A stretch of DNA of 64,000 nt from the NCBI GenBank assembly GCA_964522525.1, contig CAZFWG010000002.1, forward strand, positions 1-64,000. Direction: 5' to 3'. The position numbers and the translations under genes are program-made. Positions 55,460 through 64,000 of the stretch are shown one piece after another (within the stretch, counting starts at the first letter, position 1; each line of letters opens with the position of its first letter). Source of the DNA: CAYUYV01 sp964522525. Lineage in GTDB: Bacteria; Pseudomonadota; Alphaproteobacteria; JAJFIK01. Under the pieces are notes generated by a model. The model was not told where the DNA came from. It saw nothing but the letters and a program-made list of their open reading frames with translations, and did not search any database.

Positions 55460-56230
55460 CTAGGTCCGGTAGCTTGGATCGATGCGATTCAGTTTCCGGA
55501 TCAATGCCGGCCACGCCAAATCCCCGGCGGGTCCGGAAAACAAGGGCTCCGCCTGTTTGGCGGTGCGTTCGGGCACGCCGTCCTCCGGGCGAATCCAGGC
55601 ACTGCCCCCGGCCAGGGCGCGCACCTGAATGCTGCAGGCGCGCTCCAGATAGTAAATGGCCATGAAGGCATCTGCGCAGGTCTGCCCGACCGAGAGCGTG
55701 CCATGATTACGCAGGATCATGACCGGATTATTGCCGAGGTCATGGACAAGGCGCACGCGCTCGTCGAGGTCGAGCGCGACCCCCTCATAGTCGTGATACC
55801 CGATCCGGCCATAAAGGCTCATGGCGTGCTGGGACATGGGCAGGAGCCCCTGTTCCTGCGACGCGACGGCAACGCCATCATCTGTATGAAGATGAATGAC
55901 GCAGCCCACATGGTGCATTTCCTCGTGGATGGCTCCGTGAATGACGAAGCCCGCCTTATTGACCGAATAGTCCGTTTCCTGGATGACCGTGCCGTCCCGA
56001 TCGACCTTGACGAGGGAGGAGGCCGTGATCTCCTCAAACAACATGCCGAAGGGATTGATGAGGAAATGATCCTCCCGACCCGGCACGCGGGCCGAGATAT
56101 GGGTATAGATCATGTCATCCCAGCCATGGAGCGCCACAAGCCTATAGGTTGCGGCCAAGTCGACCCGCATGGCCCATTCCTCGGGTGAGACCTGATCCTC
56201 CAGTGACGCCGCCGGTGCAACCGAAACCAT
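55460..56230 (-). CDS. Class II aldolase/adducin-family protein
   Basis: 256-residue protein of the class II aldolase/adducin family. Metal-binding histidines appear in VIHLHTDDGVA and in LRNHGTLSVG, with a further His in GAIHEEMHHV. ARVPGREDHFLINPFGMLFEEITASSLVKVD is the substrate-binding region. These zinc enzymes handle phosphorylated or free ketoses and related carbonyls; the substrate here is unknown. ATG 56230 with GGAGG upstream is chosen over 56263. Its neighbours are a TetR regulator (downstream) and an orphan binding protein (upstream). Confidence 0.87.
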   Translation of the reverse strand: MVSVAPAASLEDQVSPEEWAMRVDLAATYRLVALHGWDDMIYTHISARVPGREDHFLINPFGMLFEEITASSLVKVDRDGTVIQETDYSVNKAGFVIHGAIHEEMHHVGCVIHLHTDDGVAVASQEQGLLPMSQHAMSLYGRIGYHDYEGVALDLDERVRLVHDLGNNPVMILRNHGTLSVGQTCADAFMAIYYLERACSIQVRALAGGSAWIRPEDGVPERTAKQAEPLFSGPAGDLAWPALIRKLNRIDPSYRT

Positions 56231-56379
56231 GGCTTGAGACCTCCGTCCGTTTATTGTGCGCATGCAGCCGCCGCCATGCGCCCTTTATCGGGGGCGTTTT
56301 GCCAATTCCACCCCAGGTAAGGGATTAAGCTTGGCCTCCGCCCGCGCGGGTGTCAAACCGATGAACGTGCCAAAACGGT

Positions 56380-57480
56380 TTACTGGAGCGCAAGCGCCGC
56401 TTCGATCCGCGCCACCCGCGTCGCCGGCATCCAGGCCCGCCATGCTTCCGGATATTGCGCGAGGAACCACAAAGCGATCTCGCGATCCTCGATATCCTTG
56501 TTTTGATGCATGTGGAGAAGCACCGCCTGCACCTGCTCCTTGGTGGTCGAGTAGGCCGCCAGGAATTCCAACAGGGATCCGGCCCTCTCCTGGAATTTTG
56601 TATTCACGCCCACATGGACCTCGGTATCCGGATAGGCCGTGGCCACGGTCGGTTCCTCGGCGGCGACGAACGCATCCCAGGTGGTCTGGTCGTAAGGCGG
56701 CTCTTCAAGGGCCACGAGATCAAAGCGGGCCGTGACAGGCGTCGGTTCCCAATAATAGGCGACGAAGGGCTCGCCCCTCGTGTAGTGGGCCTCGATGGCC
56801 GCGGCGAGCGCCGCCCCGGTGCCCGGCAGGAAGTTGGTAAACGCATCATCAAGCCCGTAGACGGACAATTTCTTAGTATTGTTGATCTCGCACATCCATC
56901 CGAGGGAGCAATTGTAGAACCGCCCTTTCTGGGGGATTTCAGGGTCCCGGAACAGGCTCGCATAGGCTTTGAGGTCGGTGACGCTCTTCAGGTCCGGCGC
57001 GCTCGCCTCAATACCACGCTCGGCATCCCCTTCGACCATGTAGCGCGGGACGTACCAAGCCTGGGAGGCATCCGGCATGTTGATGCCAAGACTGGCCACC
57101 CGGCCGGCCTCAACCCCCTGGTCCCAAACCTCGGTCGCCCGGTCCATCCAGACCTCCATGGCGACATCGATGTCCCCCCGATTGAGACCGGTCAGAAGCG
57201 GGATCGTGGACCCGGGCAGATCATCGGTTTGGCAGTCATAGGCCGTTTCGAGGACGAAACGGGCCATGGCCGTGTGGAAGCGGGCACTTTCCCAGTTGAA
57301 GGCGCCGAAAATCACAGGCCGGTCGATCGGGCATTCCGAAGGCGCCTGGGGTTCCTGGCTGCAGCCCGCCGCGGCGCCGGCCGCCAGGACCAGAAGACCC
57401 AGGGCAAGGAGGGGCCGACGTCCGTTTTGCCGCTTCAAAGCCCCTGTCTTGCTCCCCATTTCCCGATTCCGAGCGTCCAT
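56380..57480 (-). CDS. Orphan glycine-betaine/choline-type ABC substrate-binding lipoprotein
   Basis: 366-residue exported binding protein of the OpuAC type. A lipoprotein signal (ALGLLVLAAGAAAGC) precedes the binding lobes: FGAFNWESARFHTAMARFVLETAYDCQTD, MEVWMDRATEVWDQ, FYNCSLGWMCEI and EPFVAYYWEPTPVTARFDLVALEEPPYD, with Trp/Tyr residues expected in the aromatic cage for quaternary ammonium. No permease or ATPase gene is in the window. AAGGAGA lies 7 bases before ATG 57480. The shared 117-base region upstream also carries the nadK promoter on the other strand. Confidence 0.88.
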   Translation of the reverse strand: MDARNREMGSKTGALKRQNGRRPLLALGLLVLAAGAAAGCSQEPQAPSECPIDRPVIFGAFNWESARFHTAMARFVLETAYDCQTDDLPGSTIPLLTGLNRGDIDVAMEVWMDRATEVWDQGVEAGRVASLGINMPDASQAWYVPRYMVEGDAERGIEASAPDLKSVTDLKAYASLFRDPEIPQKGRFYNCSLGWMCEINNTKKLSVYGLDDAFTNFLPGTGAALAAAIEAHYTRGEPFVAYYWEPTPVTARFDLVALEEPPYDQTTWDAFVAAEEPTVATAYPDTEVHVGVNTKFQERAGSLLEFLAAYSTTKEQVQAVLLHMHQNKDIEDREIALWFLAQYPEAWRAWMPATRVARIEAALALQ

Positions 57481-57651
57481 CCTGGCGTCTCCTTTTGACA
57501 GGGGTCATGGCGCGCCGGAGACGCCCGTGATTTAAAGGAAATTAGCGATTTCTCCGGCCTCTTGGCGCGTCCCCCGGGCCACGACACTATGGAGTGAGTG
57601 CCCAAGCTGCACAAGCAACGCCCCCGTCCCTTGTTTAAGGACCCGTCCTCC

Positions 57652-58485
57652 ATGAGCTCGCAGGATCAAGATCCAAAGCCCCTCGACATGCCAGGCGCCC
57701 CGGCAAACGACCCCGTGGAGCGCATCGCCTTTCGCGCCAGCCTGTCCGAGCACGCCCAGGCGGCCTATCGCACCCTCGTGGCCCGCTACGGCGACACCCC
57801 TCTCGAGGAGGCCGAAGTGATCGTGGCCGTTGGCGGCGATGGGTTCATGCTGGAGACCCTCCACGACACGCTGGAAAGCGGCCTGCCGGTTTTCGGCATT
57901 CACCGGGGCACGGTCGGCTTCTTGATGAATGAAGGCGATGAAACCCGGGAGATCGACCTGCCCCGCCGGCTCGGCGAGGCGGAACCCACGGTCATCCATC
58001 CCCTGTGCATGGAAGCCCAGGACATCAATCAGCAGATCCATACGGCCCTCGCCATCAACGAGGTCTCCCTCCTGAGGGAAACCCGGCAGACCGCCAAAAT
58101 ATGCATCACGGTCGATGGCAAGACCCGCATGGAGGAGTTGCTGTGCGACGGGGTCCTGGTCTCCACGCCGGCGGGCAGCACCGCCTATAACCTCTCCGCC
58201 CACGGCCCAATCCTTCCCATCGAGGCACGTCTGCTGGCGCTCACACCAATCTCGGCCTTTCGACCGCGTCGATGGCGCGGGGCGATCCTGCCCCACAACG
58301 CTCTCGTGCGTTTCGAGGTTCTAGAACATGAAAAAAGGCCCGTGAGCGCCGTCGCGGACGCTACCGAAATCCGCCATGTGCTGAGGGTCGACATCGCCGA
58401 GGACCGCTCCGTCGCGCTCACCCTGCTGTTCGATCGGGATCACAATCTGGAAGAACGCATACTGAAGGAGCAGTTCTATCACTGA
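57652..58485 (+). CDS. nadK: NAD kinase
   Basis: About 277 residues (265-295 depending on start). The NAD-kinase motif GGDG is in VAVGGDGFMLETLHDTL, followed by GIHRGTVGFLMNE and LLCDGVLVSTPAGSTAYNLSAHGPILP. It makes NADP from NAD and ATP; together with pntAb/pntB it adjusts NADPH supply. The start is uncertain: GTG 57598 has GGAG only 3 bases away, ATG 57652 has AAGGA at 10, ATG 57688 also fits the family length. I choose 57652. It is followed by the AbrB-family gene with only a short gap. Confidence 0.93.
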   Translation: MSSQDQDPKPLDMPGAPANDPVERIAFRASLSEHAQAAYRTLVARYGDTPLEEAEVIVAVGGDGFMLETLHDTLESGLPVFGIHRGTVGFLMNEGDETREIDLPRRLGEAEPTVIHPLCMEAQDINQQIHTALAINEVSLLRETRQTAKICITVDGKTRMEELLCDGVLVSTPAGSTAYNLSAHGPILPIEARLLALTPISAFRPRRWRGAILPHNALVRFEVLEHEKRPVSAVADATEIRHVLRVDIAEDRSVALTLLFDRDHNLEERILKEQFYH

Positions 58486-58519
58486 ACGGGGGGATGGGCT
58501 GAAGGACGCGCGCCGGGCC

Positions 58520-59545
58520 TTGATAGGCCTCGGCTTGGGGGCGATCGGCGGCGGGGTGTTCGCGGCCCTTGGTGCCCCTTTGGCCTGGCTCCTTGGGGCG
58601 ATGATCACCACCATGACGGTCTGTCTTGCCGGGATCACGCTGGCGGTGCCGTCCTGGTTGCGCGCGGTCATGATTGCCGTGTTGGGTGTCCTTCTGGGAT
58701 CCTCCGTGACCTCCGAAATCATGGCCCAGGCCGTGGGCTGGCTTCCGGCCATCGGGATCCTGTTCCTGCTCCTTGTGGTCTGCGGCGGAGCCGCCTATCT
58801 GTTCTTCCGCAAGTCCCTGGGGCTTGATCCAGTGACGTCCTATTTCGCGAGCGCCCCGGGGGGCTTGAGCGAGATGACCATCATGGGCGAACACTATGGC
58901 GGCTCGGCCCCGGCCATCAGTCTTGTTCATGTGGTGCGTGTCATGCTGGTCATCAGCACCGTGCCGTTCTATTTCAGGTTTGTTGAGGGGCTGACCATTC
59001 CACCCTTGCCGCCGGGGGCCGTGTCCATTCTGTCGATCGGCGCTTGGGAAGCGGGCCTGTTGGGGTTGTGTGCCGTGCTCGGTGCGCTCCTGGCGCAGCT
59101 TTGCAGGCTCCCCGCCCCCTACCTGTTCGGGCCCCTGTTGGTCAGCGGCGCGGTCCATGGGGCGGGCCTCAGCCACGCGGCACCGCCGGCCGAACTGGTG
59201 GCGGCCGCCCAAGTGGTTCTGGGCTCGGCCATCGGTGCCCGGTTTTCGGGACACTCGATTCGCAGACTGGCGCCCGTGCTCATGGGAGCCGTCGTTTCAG
59301 CGATCATCATGATCGCCATTGCCGCCTCCTTCGCATGGGCCCTAGCGCCCTTCCTGCCCCAGGACGCCTCGGTCCTGTTCCTCGCCTTCGCCCCTGGGGG
59401 TCTGGCGGAAATGGCCCTGATCGCGCTTTCCATGGATCAGGATCCGACCTTTGTCTCGACCCTGCACCTCATCCGTATCTTGACCATTATCGCTGTCGTC
59501 ACCCCGTTCTTCGCCTGGCTTCGCGGAAACAGCGCAGCGCGCTAA
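58520..59545 (+). CDS. AbrB-family (duplicated-domain) membrane protein
   Basis: About 341 residues and 9-11 TM segments. The protein has two similar halves, each with a Gly-rich motif: FASAPGGLSEMTIMGEHYG and FLAFAPGGLAEMALIALSM, matching the AbrB/ammonia-monooxygenase-like (PF05145) membrane family, of unknown transport role. The start is uncertain: TTG 58520 is weak, and CTG 58499 with GGGGGG 5 bases upstream could be used. It begins within 35 bases of the nadK stop, so the genes are probably cotranscribed. It is convergent with the NUDIX gene. Confidence 0.82.
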   Translation: MIGLGLGAIGGGVFAALGAPLAWLLGAMITTMTVCLAGITLAVPSWLRAVMIAVLGVLLGSSVTSEIMAQAVGWLPAIGILFLLLVVCGGAAYLFFRKSLGLDPVTSYFASAPGGLSEMTIMGEHYGGSAPAISLVHVVRVMLVISTVPFYFRFVEGLTIPPLPPGAVSILSIGAWEAGLLGLCAVLGALLAQLCRLPAPYLFGPLLVSGAVHGAGLSHAAPPAELVAAAQVVLGSAIGARFSGHSIRRLAPVLMGAVVSAIIMIAIAASFAWALAPFLPQDASVLFLAFAPGGLAEMALIALSMDQDPTFVSTLHLIRILTIIAVVTPFFAWLRGNSAAR

Positions 59546-59580
59546 GCCGATAGGCGGTCACGGGGAAACGAAAATCGACC

Positions 59581-60369
59581 TCACGGCCCCTCCAGAGGCT
59601 CCGACGTGATGGCATAGCCGGCATTTTCGGGAATGCGCAGCAGGGGACCGTCCGCGGTCTGCTCGATCCAGGGCTTGACGGTCACGACCGGCTCGGCGGC
59701 GGCCTGGGCCAGGGCTTCCTCGACGGTGCGGCTGCGGGCCAGCTTCATCAAATTCATGCGTGTAGGGAAGATAATCGTCCAGCGCCCCTCTTCCGCCTCG
59801 GCGAGCGCGGCCTGCGGATTAATCCAGACGGAATCAATGGACTCGGACCCGTCATGGGCGGCCGCGTGGTGATCGGGAGAGCGGGCCAGAAAGAAATGGG
59901 TGTCGTAGCGCCTGGGCATCATGTCGGGCGTGATCCAGTGCGCAAAGGGCACCAGCACGTCGAGATCAAGGCTCAGGTCATGGGCCTCGAGCAGGCCCGT
60001 CATATCCATACGATTGCCGTGGACCGCCTCGCGCAGACCGTCAAAATCAGGCATTGCGTTCGGGTCGACCCAGTCCGCCCCGGCCCGCGCCAGCAGCACC
60101 CCGCACTCCTCGAAGGCTTCGCGGACCCCACAGACCCGCAGCGCGCGGGCCTCCTCATCGAGGGCGGCCGTGGAACGGCAGCGGGCAAAAACCGTGGGCG
60201 CGCCATCGCCGGGATCGACCTTGCCGCCGGGAAACACCAGGGCGCCGGAGGCGAAATCGATCTGATAGTTGCGCACCACCATGAAAACCTCGAGTCCGCT
60301 CTCCCCGTCCCGCAACAGCAGGATCGTGGCGGACGGGACAGCAGGCGGTGAGGTCTTCTCCTCGGACAT
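59581..60369 (-). CDS. NUDIX hydrolase (NUDT19-like)
   Basis: 262-residue NUDIX-fold hydrolase. The Nudix box is split: GGKVDPGD at 48-55, then about 20 extra residues, then REAFEECGVLL (83-93). Such an insertion in the box is seen in NUDT19/RP2-like proteins, which hydrolyse CoA derivatives in mammals. Other strands are ATILLLRDGESGLEVFMVVRN and VPFAHWITPDMMPRRYDTHFFLA. The substrate in this organism cannot be read from sequence. It is divergent from the RecQ-like gene. Confidence 0.87.
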   Translation of the reverse strand: MSEEKTSPPAVPSATILLLRDGESGLEVFMVVRNYQIDFASGALVFPGGKVDPGDGAPTVFARCRSTAALDEEARALRVCGVREAFEECGVLLARAGADWVDPNAMPDFDGLREAVHGNRMDMTGLLEAHDLSLDLDVLVPFAHWITPDMMPRRYDTHFFLARSPDHHAAAHDGSESIDSVWINPQAALAEAEEGRWTIIFPTRMNLMKLARSRTVEEALAQAAAEPVVTVKPWIEQTADGPLLRIPENAGYAITSEPLEGP

Positions 60370-60411
60370 GGACGTTCTCCTGGTCTTTCAACGTTTAGCG
60401 CAGCCTAAAAC

Positions 60412-60440
60412 GGGATCGCGGGAAAGGTAATCCCGATCCC
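60412..60440. repeat. Hairpin-forming inverted repeat between NUDIX and RecQ genes
   Basis: GGGATC-gc-GGGA at 60412-60423 pairs with TCCC-GATCCC at 60431-60440, with a two-base bulge. It lies in the divergent promoter interval. It may be an operator or an RNA hairpin in a 5' leader. Confidence 0.4.
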
Positions 60441-60591
60441 GCTTCGGGTGTCCGTTTGCGCGCGTTCTCCTTGAAAAACCGGCGCTGCCATGTGCTGCGA
60501 CCGCGCGTTGCCGCGTTGCGTTTCTTCGGCCGACTCGCATAGCGACAGGGAACGGTCCGGAAGAGACAAGACAAGCAGAAGGGGGCGACGC

Positions 60592-62358
60592 GTGGAGCTT
60601 GACGCGCTTGAGGATAAGCAGGCGTCCCTTTCTCAGCCGCTTGACATGCTGAGACGGGTTTTCGGCCATGACCGCTTCCGTCCGCTCCAGGATCAGGTAA
60701 TCCACCACGTCACGGCGGGTCGTGATGCCGTCGTCCTGATGCCGACGGGGGCCGGCAAATCCCTCTGTTATCAGGTACCGGCCCTGTGCCGGCCCGGCAC
60801 GGCGGTGATCGTCTCGCCCTTGATCGCCCTCATGCGCGACCAGACGGCGACACTCCAGGCCAAGGGCGTGCGGGCGGCCTGTCTTCATGCGGGCCTCACG
60901 CCTGAAGAAACACGGGACGTGCTCGCCTCCTTGCGCGGCGGCACGCTTGATCTGCTCTATGTGGCACCGGAACGGGCCGTTCTGCCCGCTTTTCTCAGTG
61001 AGCTGCGGGCGGCGCGCGTTGCCCTCATCGCCATTGACGAGGCCCATTGCGTCGTCCAATGGGGCCCGAGCTTCCGCCCCGCCTATCTTGAACTGGGCCG
61101 GCTTTTCGCCCATTGCCCGGAGACGCCCCGCCTCGCCCTGACCGGAACGGCCGACCCCGCGGCCCTTGCCGAAATCCAGCGGGTCTTGTGGCTTGAAGGC
61201 GCCCGTGTTTTCAGGGCCGGGATCGCCCGGCCCAATGTGACATTGTCCGTAGCGCAACAGACCGGCAACCGGCGCGCCTTTGCCCATCGTCTCGTGCAGC
61301 GCGCGAAGGGGGCCTGTCTCCTTTATACCCGCTCCCGGCGCCGGGCCACGCAAGTGGCAAAACAGCTCCAGGAGGCGGGCCTTCCCGCCCTCGCCTATCA
61401 TGCCGGCCTCGCCGCCGAGGAGCGGCGGACGGCCGAGCATCATTTCCTCACGGAAGAAGACCCCGTCATCGTCGCCACGGTCGCCTTCGGCATGGGGCTC
61501 GACCGGCCGGACATTCGCCTTGTCGGCCATCTCGATCTGCCCGACAGCCTGACGGCCTATTGGCAGGAAGTGGGACGTGCCGGGCGGGACGGCGCGCCCG
61601 CGCAAGCGGTGACCGCCTATGGGCTCACGCCGGTCCTGGAGGCGCTGCGCCGGTCCCTGGGCACGACGACACCCCAATCCGCGCGCCAATTGACCGACTT
61701 CCTCACATTCATGGAAACGGACGGCTGCCGCGCCCAGGCCGTGCAACACCATTTCGGCGAGAGCGGCGCGGATCCTTGCGGCCAATGCGACCGCTGCCGG
61801 GACCCGATCGCGCGCGTCGATGTGAGCGAGCCCGTGGGACGGCTCTTGGTCACCCTCGACCGGATGGGCGGATCCATGGGCCCCAACCGCTTGATCGCAG
61901 CACTGGATGGGGCGGCCCAGGAGGTCTTCTGGCGCTCCCTCATGCGTCAGGCTCTGGTGAAAGGGCTGCTCGCCCCCGAAGAAGTCACGTCCTATGCGCT
62001 GCGGCTCTCCGATGCCGGGCGTGAAGCTCTGACCCGCCATGACACGATCGTGATGAATGCCGATTGGCGCGGTGCCGGTGACCCGCACCACCAGGCCGGG
62101 AGCGCCCCCGCCGATGCCTGCCTGACCCGGCTCCAGGCCGTGCGGGTACGGCTGGCCTCGGCCCACCGGATTCCGCCCATGCTGATCTGCCATGACCGGG
62201 CGCTCCAGGCCCTTGCCCGCGAAAGACCCCGGACCCTGGAGGATCTCGCCCGGATCCCGGGATTGAGCGGCGCGCTGGCCCGCGATTGCGGCGACGCCTT
62301 CCTTGAGGCCTTGAGCCAGGCCGAAACGGATCCCCTTGCCGCCGCGCAAGAAGCGTGA
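60592..62358 (+). CDS. RecQ-family ATP-dependent DNA helicase
   Basis: 588-residue superfamily-2 helicase. Motif 0 is FRPLQDQVI, Walker A PTGAGKSLCYQVPAL, motif II DEAH, motif III LTGTAD, motifs V-VI VATVAFGMGLDRPDIR and QEVGRAGRDG. A RecQ-C zinc-binding set (GCRAQAVQHHFGE then CGQCDRC) and a C-terminal HRDC domain (DRALQALARERPRTLEDLARIPGL) complete it. In the aromatic-rich loop the usual QWGHDFRP reads QWGPSFRP. GTG 60592 with AGAAGGGGG upstream is chosen over ATG 60490 and 60649. It unwinds DNA in recombination and repair. Confidence 0.9.
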   Translation: MELDALEDKQASLSQPLDMLRRVFGHDRFRPLQDQVIHHVTAGRDAVVLMPTGAGKSLCYQVPALCRPGTAVIVSPLIALMRDQTATLQAKGVRAACLHAGLTPEETRDVLASLRGGTLDLLYVAPERAVLPAFLSELRAARVALIAIDEAHCVVQWGPSFRPAYLELGRLFAHCPETPRLALTGTADPAALAEIQRVLWLEGARVFRAGIARPNVTLSVAQQTGNRRAFAHRLVQRAKGACLLYTRSRRRATQVAKQLQEAGLPALAYHAGLAAEERRTAEHHFLTEEDPVIVATVAFGMGLDRPDIRLVGHLDLPDSLTAYWQEVGRAGRDGAPAQAVTAYGLTPVLEALRRSLGTTTPQSARQLTDFLTFMETDGCRAQAVQHHFGESGADPCGQCDRCRDPIARVDVSEPVGRLLVTLDRMGGSMGPNRLIAALDGAAQEVFWRSLMRQALVKGLLAPEEVTSYALRLSDAGREALTRHDTIVMNADWRGAGDPHHQAGSAPADACLTRLQAVRVRLASAHRIPPMLICHDRALQALARERPRTLEDLARIPGLSGALARDCGDAFLEALSQAETDPLAAAQEA

Positions 62359-62430
62359 TCCAACCTTTTCCTTGGATCGCGAGCGGAATTTCGCCTCGCA
62401 ACCATCGGCCTGCGCGTGGAGGGAAATCCC

Positions 62431-63282
62431 ATGATTACCGTGGACGGCCTATCCTTTGCCTATGGCAGCGGCACGCGCGCCCTCCACGATCTCTCCTTTG
62501 ACATCGCGCAAGGCGAAATCTTCGGCTTTCTGGGGCCGAGCGGTGCGGGCAAAAGCACGACCCAGAAGATCCTGATCCGCCTGCTGACAGGCTATGGCGG
62601 CAAGGTCTCCGTCCTGGGCAAGCCTCTGGAGACGTGGGCGGATGATTATTTCGATCATGTCGGCGTGTGCTTCGAGATGCCGAGCCACTATCGGAAACTG
62701 ACGGGCCTTGAGAATCTCCGTTTCTTTTCAAAATTCTTCCAGCGCCCGACCCGCTCCCCCGACGAGCTTCTGGATCTGGTGGGCCTCGGTGATGCCGCGA
62801 GCAAGCAGGTGGCGCACTATTCCAAGGGCATGCAGATCAGGCTCAATTTCGCCCGCGCGCTTCTTCAAAACCCGGATATTCTGTTCCTTGATGAACCGAC
62901 AGCGGGCCTTGACCCCACCCATGCCCGGCGCATCCGGCAGCTCATCCTCGAGGAAAAGGCCCGCGGCGCCACGATCTTCCTCACCACCCATGACATGAGT
63001 GTCGCCAATGACCTGTGCGACCGGGTTGGTTTCCTGGTCGACGGACAATTGCGCAGTGTGGACGCGCCCGAGGCCCTGCGTCGCCGCCACGGCCGGCGCA
63101 GCCTCAAGGTTCAGTATGAGGAACAAGGCGAGATCCGGGTCGAGGAATTCCCCTTGGACGGGCTTGGCGAGAATGCACGGTTCCAGGGGCTGTTGCGCTC
63201 CCGGCGGCTCGAAACGGTCCACAGCCAGGAAATGAGCCTCGAGGACGTCTTCATCCATGTCACGGGAAAGGCGTTGTCGTGA
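62431..63282 (+). CDS. ABC-2-type exporter ATP-binding protein
   Basis: 283-residue ATPase: Walker A GPSGAGKSTT, Q-loop region FEMPSHYRKLTGLENL, signature YSKGMQIRLNFARAL (SKGMQ in place of SGGQ), Walker B ILFLDEPTAGLDP and His switch THD. The C-terminal extension resembles drug or polysaccharide exporters. ATG 62431 has GGAGGG 8 bases upstream. It overlaps the permease gene by GTGA at its end, so they form one operon. The cargo is unknown. Confidence 0.93.
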   Translation: MITVDGLSFAYGSGTRALHDLSFDIAQGEIFGFLGPSGAGKSTTQKILIRLLTGYGGKVSVLGKPLETWADDYFDHVGVCFEMPSHYRKLTGLENLRFFSKFFQRPTRSPDELLDLVGLGDAASKQVAHYSKGMQIRLNFARALLQNPDILFLDEPTAGLDPTHARRIRQLILEEKARGATIFLTTHDMSVANDLCDRVGFLVDGQLRSVDAPEALRRRHGRRSLKVQYEEQGEIRVEEFPLDGLGENARFQGLLRSRRLETVHSQEMSLEDVFIHVTGKALS

Positions 63283-63989
63283 GCCATTTCCTCGTCAATC
63301 TGGGCATGGATGCGCGTATGCTTTACCGCAACGGCTATGCGGCGGGTGTGGCGGTGGTGTTCGCGGTGCTTCTGATCCTGGTTCTGCAGATTGCCACCGT
63401 CGACTTTGCGGGTTTTGCCGATATCATTGCCGCCCTGGTTTTGGTGGATGTGGCCGTGTCCTGTCTGATCCTGATCGGCCTCATGATCCTCCTTGAGCGG
63501 AGCGAAGGGACCATTCTCGCCCTTGCCGCGACGCCCATGTCGCCTCGCGCCTATCTGGCCTCCAAGACCGTCGCCATCGCCATCCTCACCACACTGCAGA
63601 CCATCCTTCTCGTCCTCATCGCCTATGACGGCGCGGTATCCGTGCCGCTTCTCCTTGGCGGATTATTCGGCATGGCCATGACGGCGACCCTTCTCGGCAT
63701 CCTGGTCGTGGCCCCCTATGACACGGTCTTCCGTTTCCTCCTGCCCATGATCGGTGCGGGCTTCTTTCTTTCCGTTCCCGCCTATGGCGTCTTGTTCGAC
63801 TGGCACCCGAATTGGCTCGACCTCCACCCCCTGGCGCCGTCCATGAGCCTGCTCGAAGGCGCCTTCGAGGCGCCTGAAACCGGCCGCCTGATCTATGGCC
63901 TTGTGGGCGCGGTGACCTGGCTGGGTGTCGCATGGGCGGCCGCGTCCTGGGCATTCAAGCGACTGCGCCTTTCCGCGGCGGGAGGATAG
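63279..63989 (+). CDS. ABC-2-type exporter membrane subunit
   Basis: 236-residue protein with six TM segments and no ATPase motif. LIGLMILLERSEGTILALAATPMSPRAYLASK is typical of ABC-2 permeases that pair with the upstream ATPase. The start GTG 63279 overlaps the ATPase stop. It may resemble fluoroquinolone-export or polyketide-export permeases in size. The next gene begins a few bases downstream and may be a second permease subunit. Confidence 0.87.
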   Translation: MSHFLVNLGMDARMLYRNGYAAGVAVVFAVLLILVLQIATVDFAGFADIIAALVLVDVAVSCLILIGLMILLERSEGTILALAATPMSPRAYLASKTVAIAILTTLQTILLVLIAYDGAVSVPLLLGGLFGMAMTATLLGILVVAPYDTVFRFLLPMIGAGFFLSVPAYGVLFDWHPNWLDLHPLAPSMSLLEGAFEAPETGRLIYGLVGAVTWLGVAWAAASWAFKRLRLSAAGG

Positions 63990-63993
63990 GGCC

Positions 63994-64000
63994 ATGGACC
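63994..64000 (+). CDS. Probable start of the next gene, cut by window end
   Basis: ATG at 63994 follows GGAGG inside the end of the permease gene at a spacing suitable for translation. Only two codons are visible, so nothing can be said of the product. Confidence 0.3.

Overview
The window looks like a chromosomal segment of a GC-rich Gram-negative bacterium, most likely an alphaproteobacterium. The evidence is the overall gene style, a pntAb/pntB transhydrogenase with a split alpha subunit, a BTLCP cysteine protease, a bacteriophytochrome paired with a single-domain receiver, a BBP2-type outer-membrane barrel, and many GTG/TTG starts with clear Shine-Dalgarno sequences. I see no rRNA or tRNA genes, CRISPR array, insertion sequence or prophage. 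The exact order or genus cannot be fixed from this sequence.

Layout. 1-7.2 kb: truncated ettA, a free methionine-R-sulfoxide reductase, a short-chain dehydrogenase, a GGDEF-EAL protein, an XRE-type regulator divergent from a Rieske oxygenase, and a GNAT acetyltransferase. 7.3-17.7 kb: an envelope lipid/glycan block. On the minus strand lie a GT2 polyprenyl-phosphate glycosyltransferase-like protein, two paralogous VTT/TVP38 membrane proteins and a small membrane protein. On the plus strand is an apparent four-gene operon alternating GT39, PAP2, GT39, PAP2. The second GT39 gene is interrupted by a 10-N assembly gap inside a GCCGAA repeat. 17.8-25 kb: a DoxX-like protein, then a minus-strand operon M16 protease - maiA - MOSC - hisC, and an exported TonB-C-domain protein. 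25.1-35 kb: polysaccharide export and precursor genes (BBP2 barrel, Wza-like protein, galU, ugd, Wzz/BY-kinase, an EEP protein, a BTLCP lipoprotein) but no glycosyltransferase, flippase or polymerase. 35-46 kb: tryptophan 2,3-dioxygenase, cobU, a serine hydrolase, M14 peptidase, PAN-domain protein, DUF4188 protein, NTF2-like protein, dodecin, pntB/pntAb without pntAa beside them, a Sel1 lipoprotein and a zf-CHCC protein. 46-57.5 kb: an RND pump with its fusion protein, divergent bacteriophytochrome kinase plus receiver, a propeller-like lipoprotein, a TetR regulator, a class II aldolase-like protein and an orphan betaine/choline-type binding protein. 57.6-64 kb: nadK, an AbrB-family membrane protein, a NUDT19-like NUDIX hydrolase, a RecQ-like helicase and the start of an ABC exporter operon.

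How the genes fit together. Two themes recur: envelope construction (the 7-18 kb and 25-35 kb blocks) and redox or cofactor maintenance (msrC, pntAb/pntB, nadK, dodecin). The 7-18 kb block is the best candidate for a coherent, poorly described system. One enzyme would load a sugar on a lipid carrier, two GT39 enzymes would transfer sugars on the periplasmic side, two PAP2 enzymes would remove phosphates from a lipid, and VTT proteins may move the carrier across the membrane. That assembly is inference from family membership and gene order.
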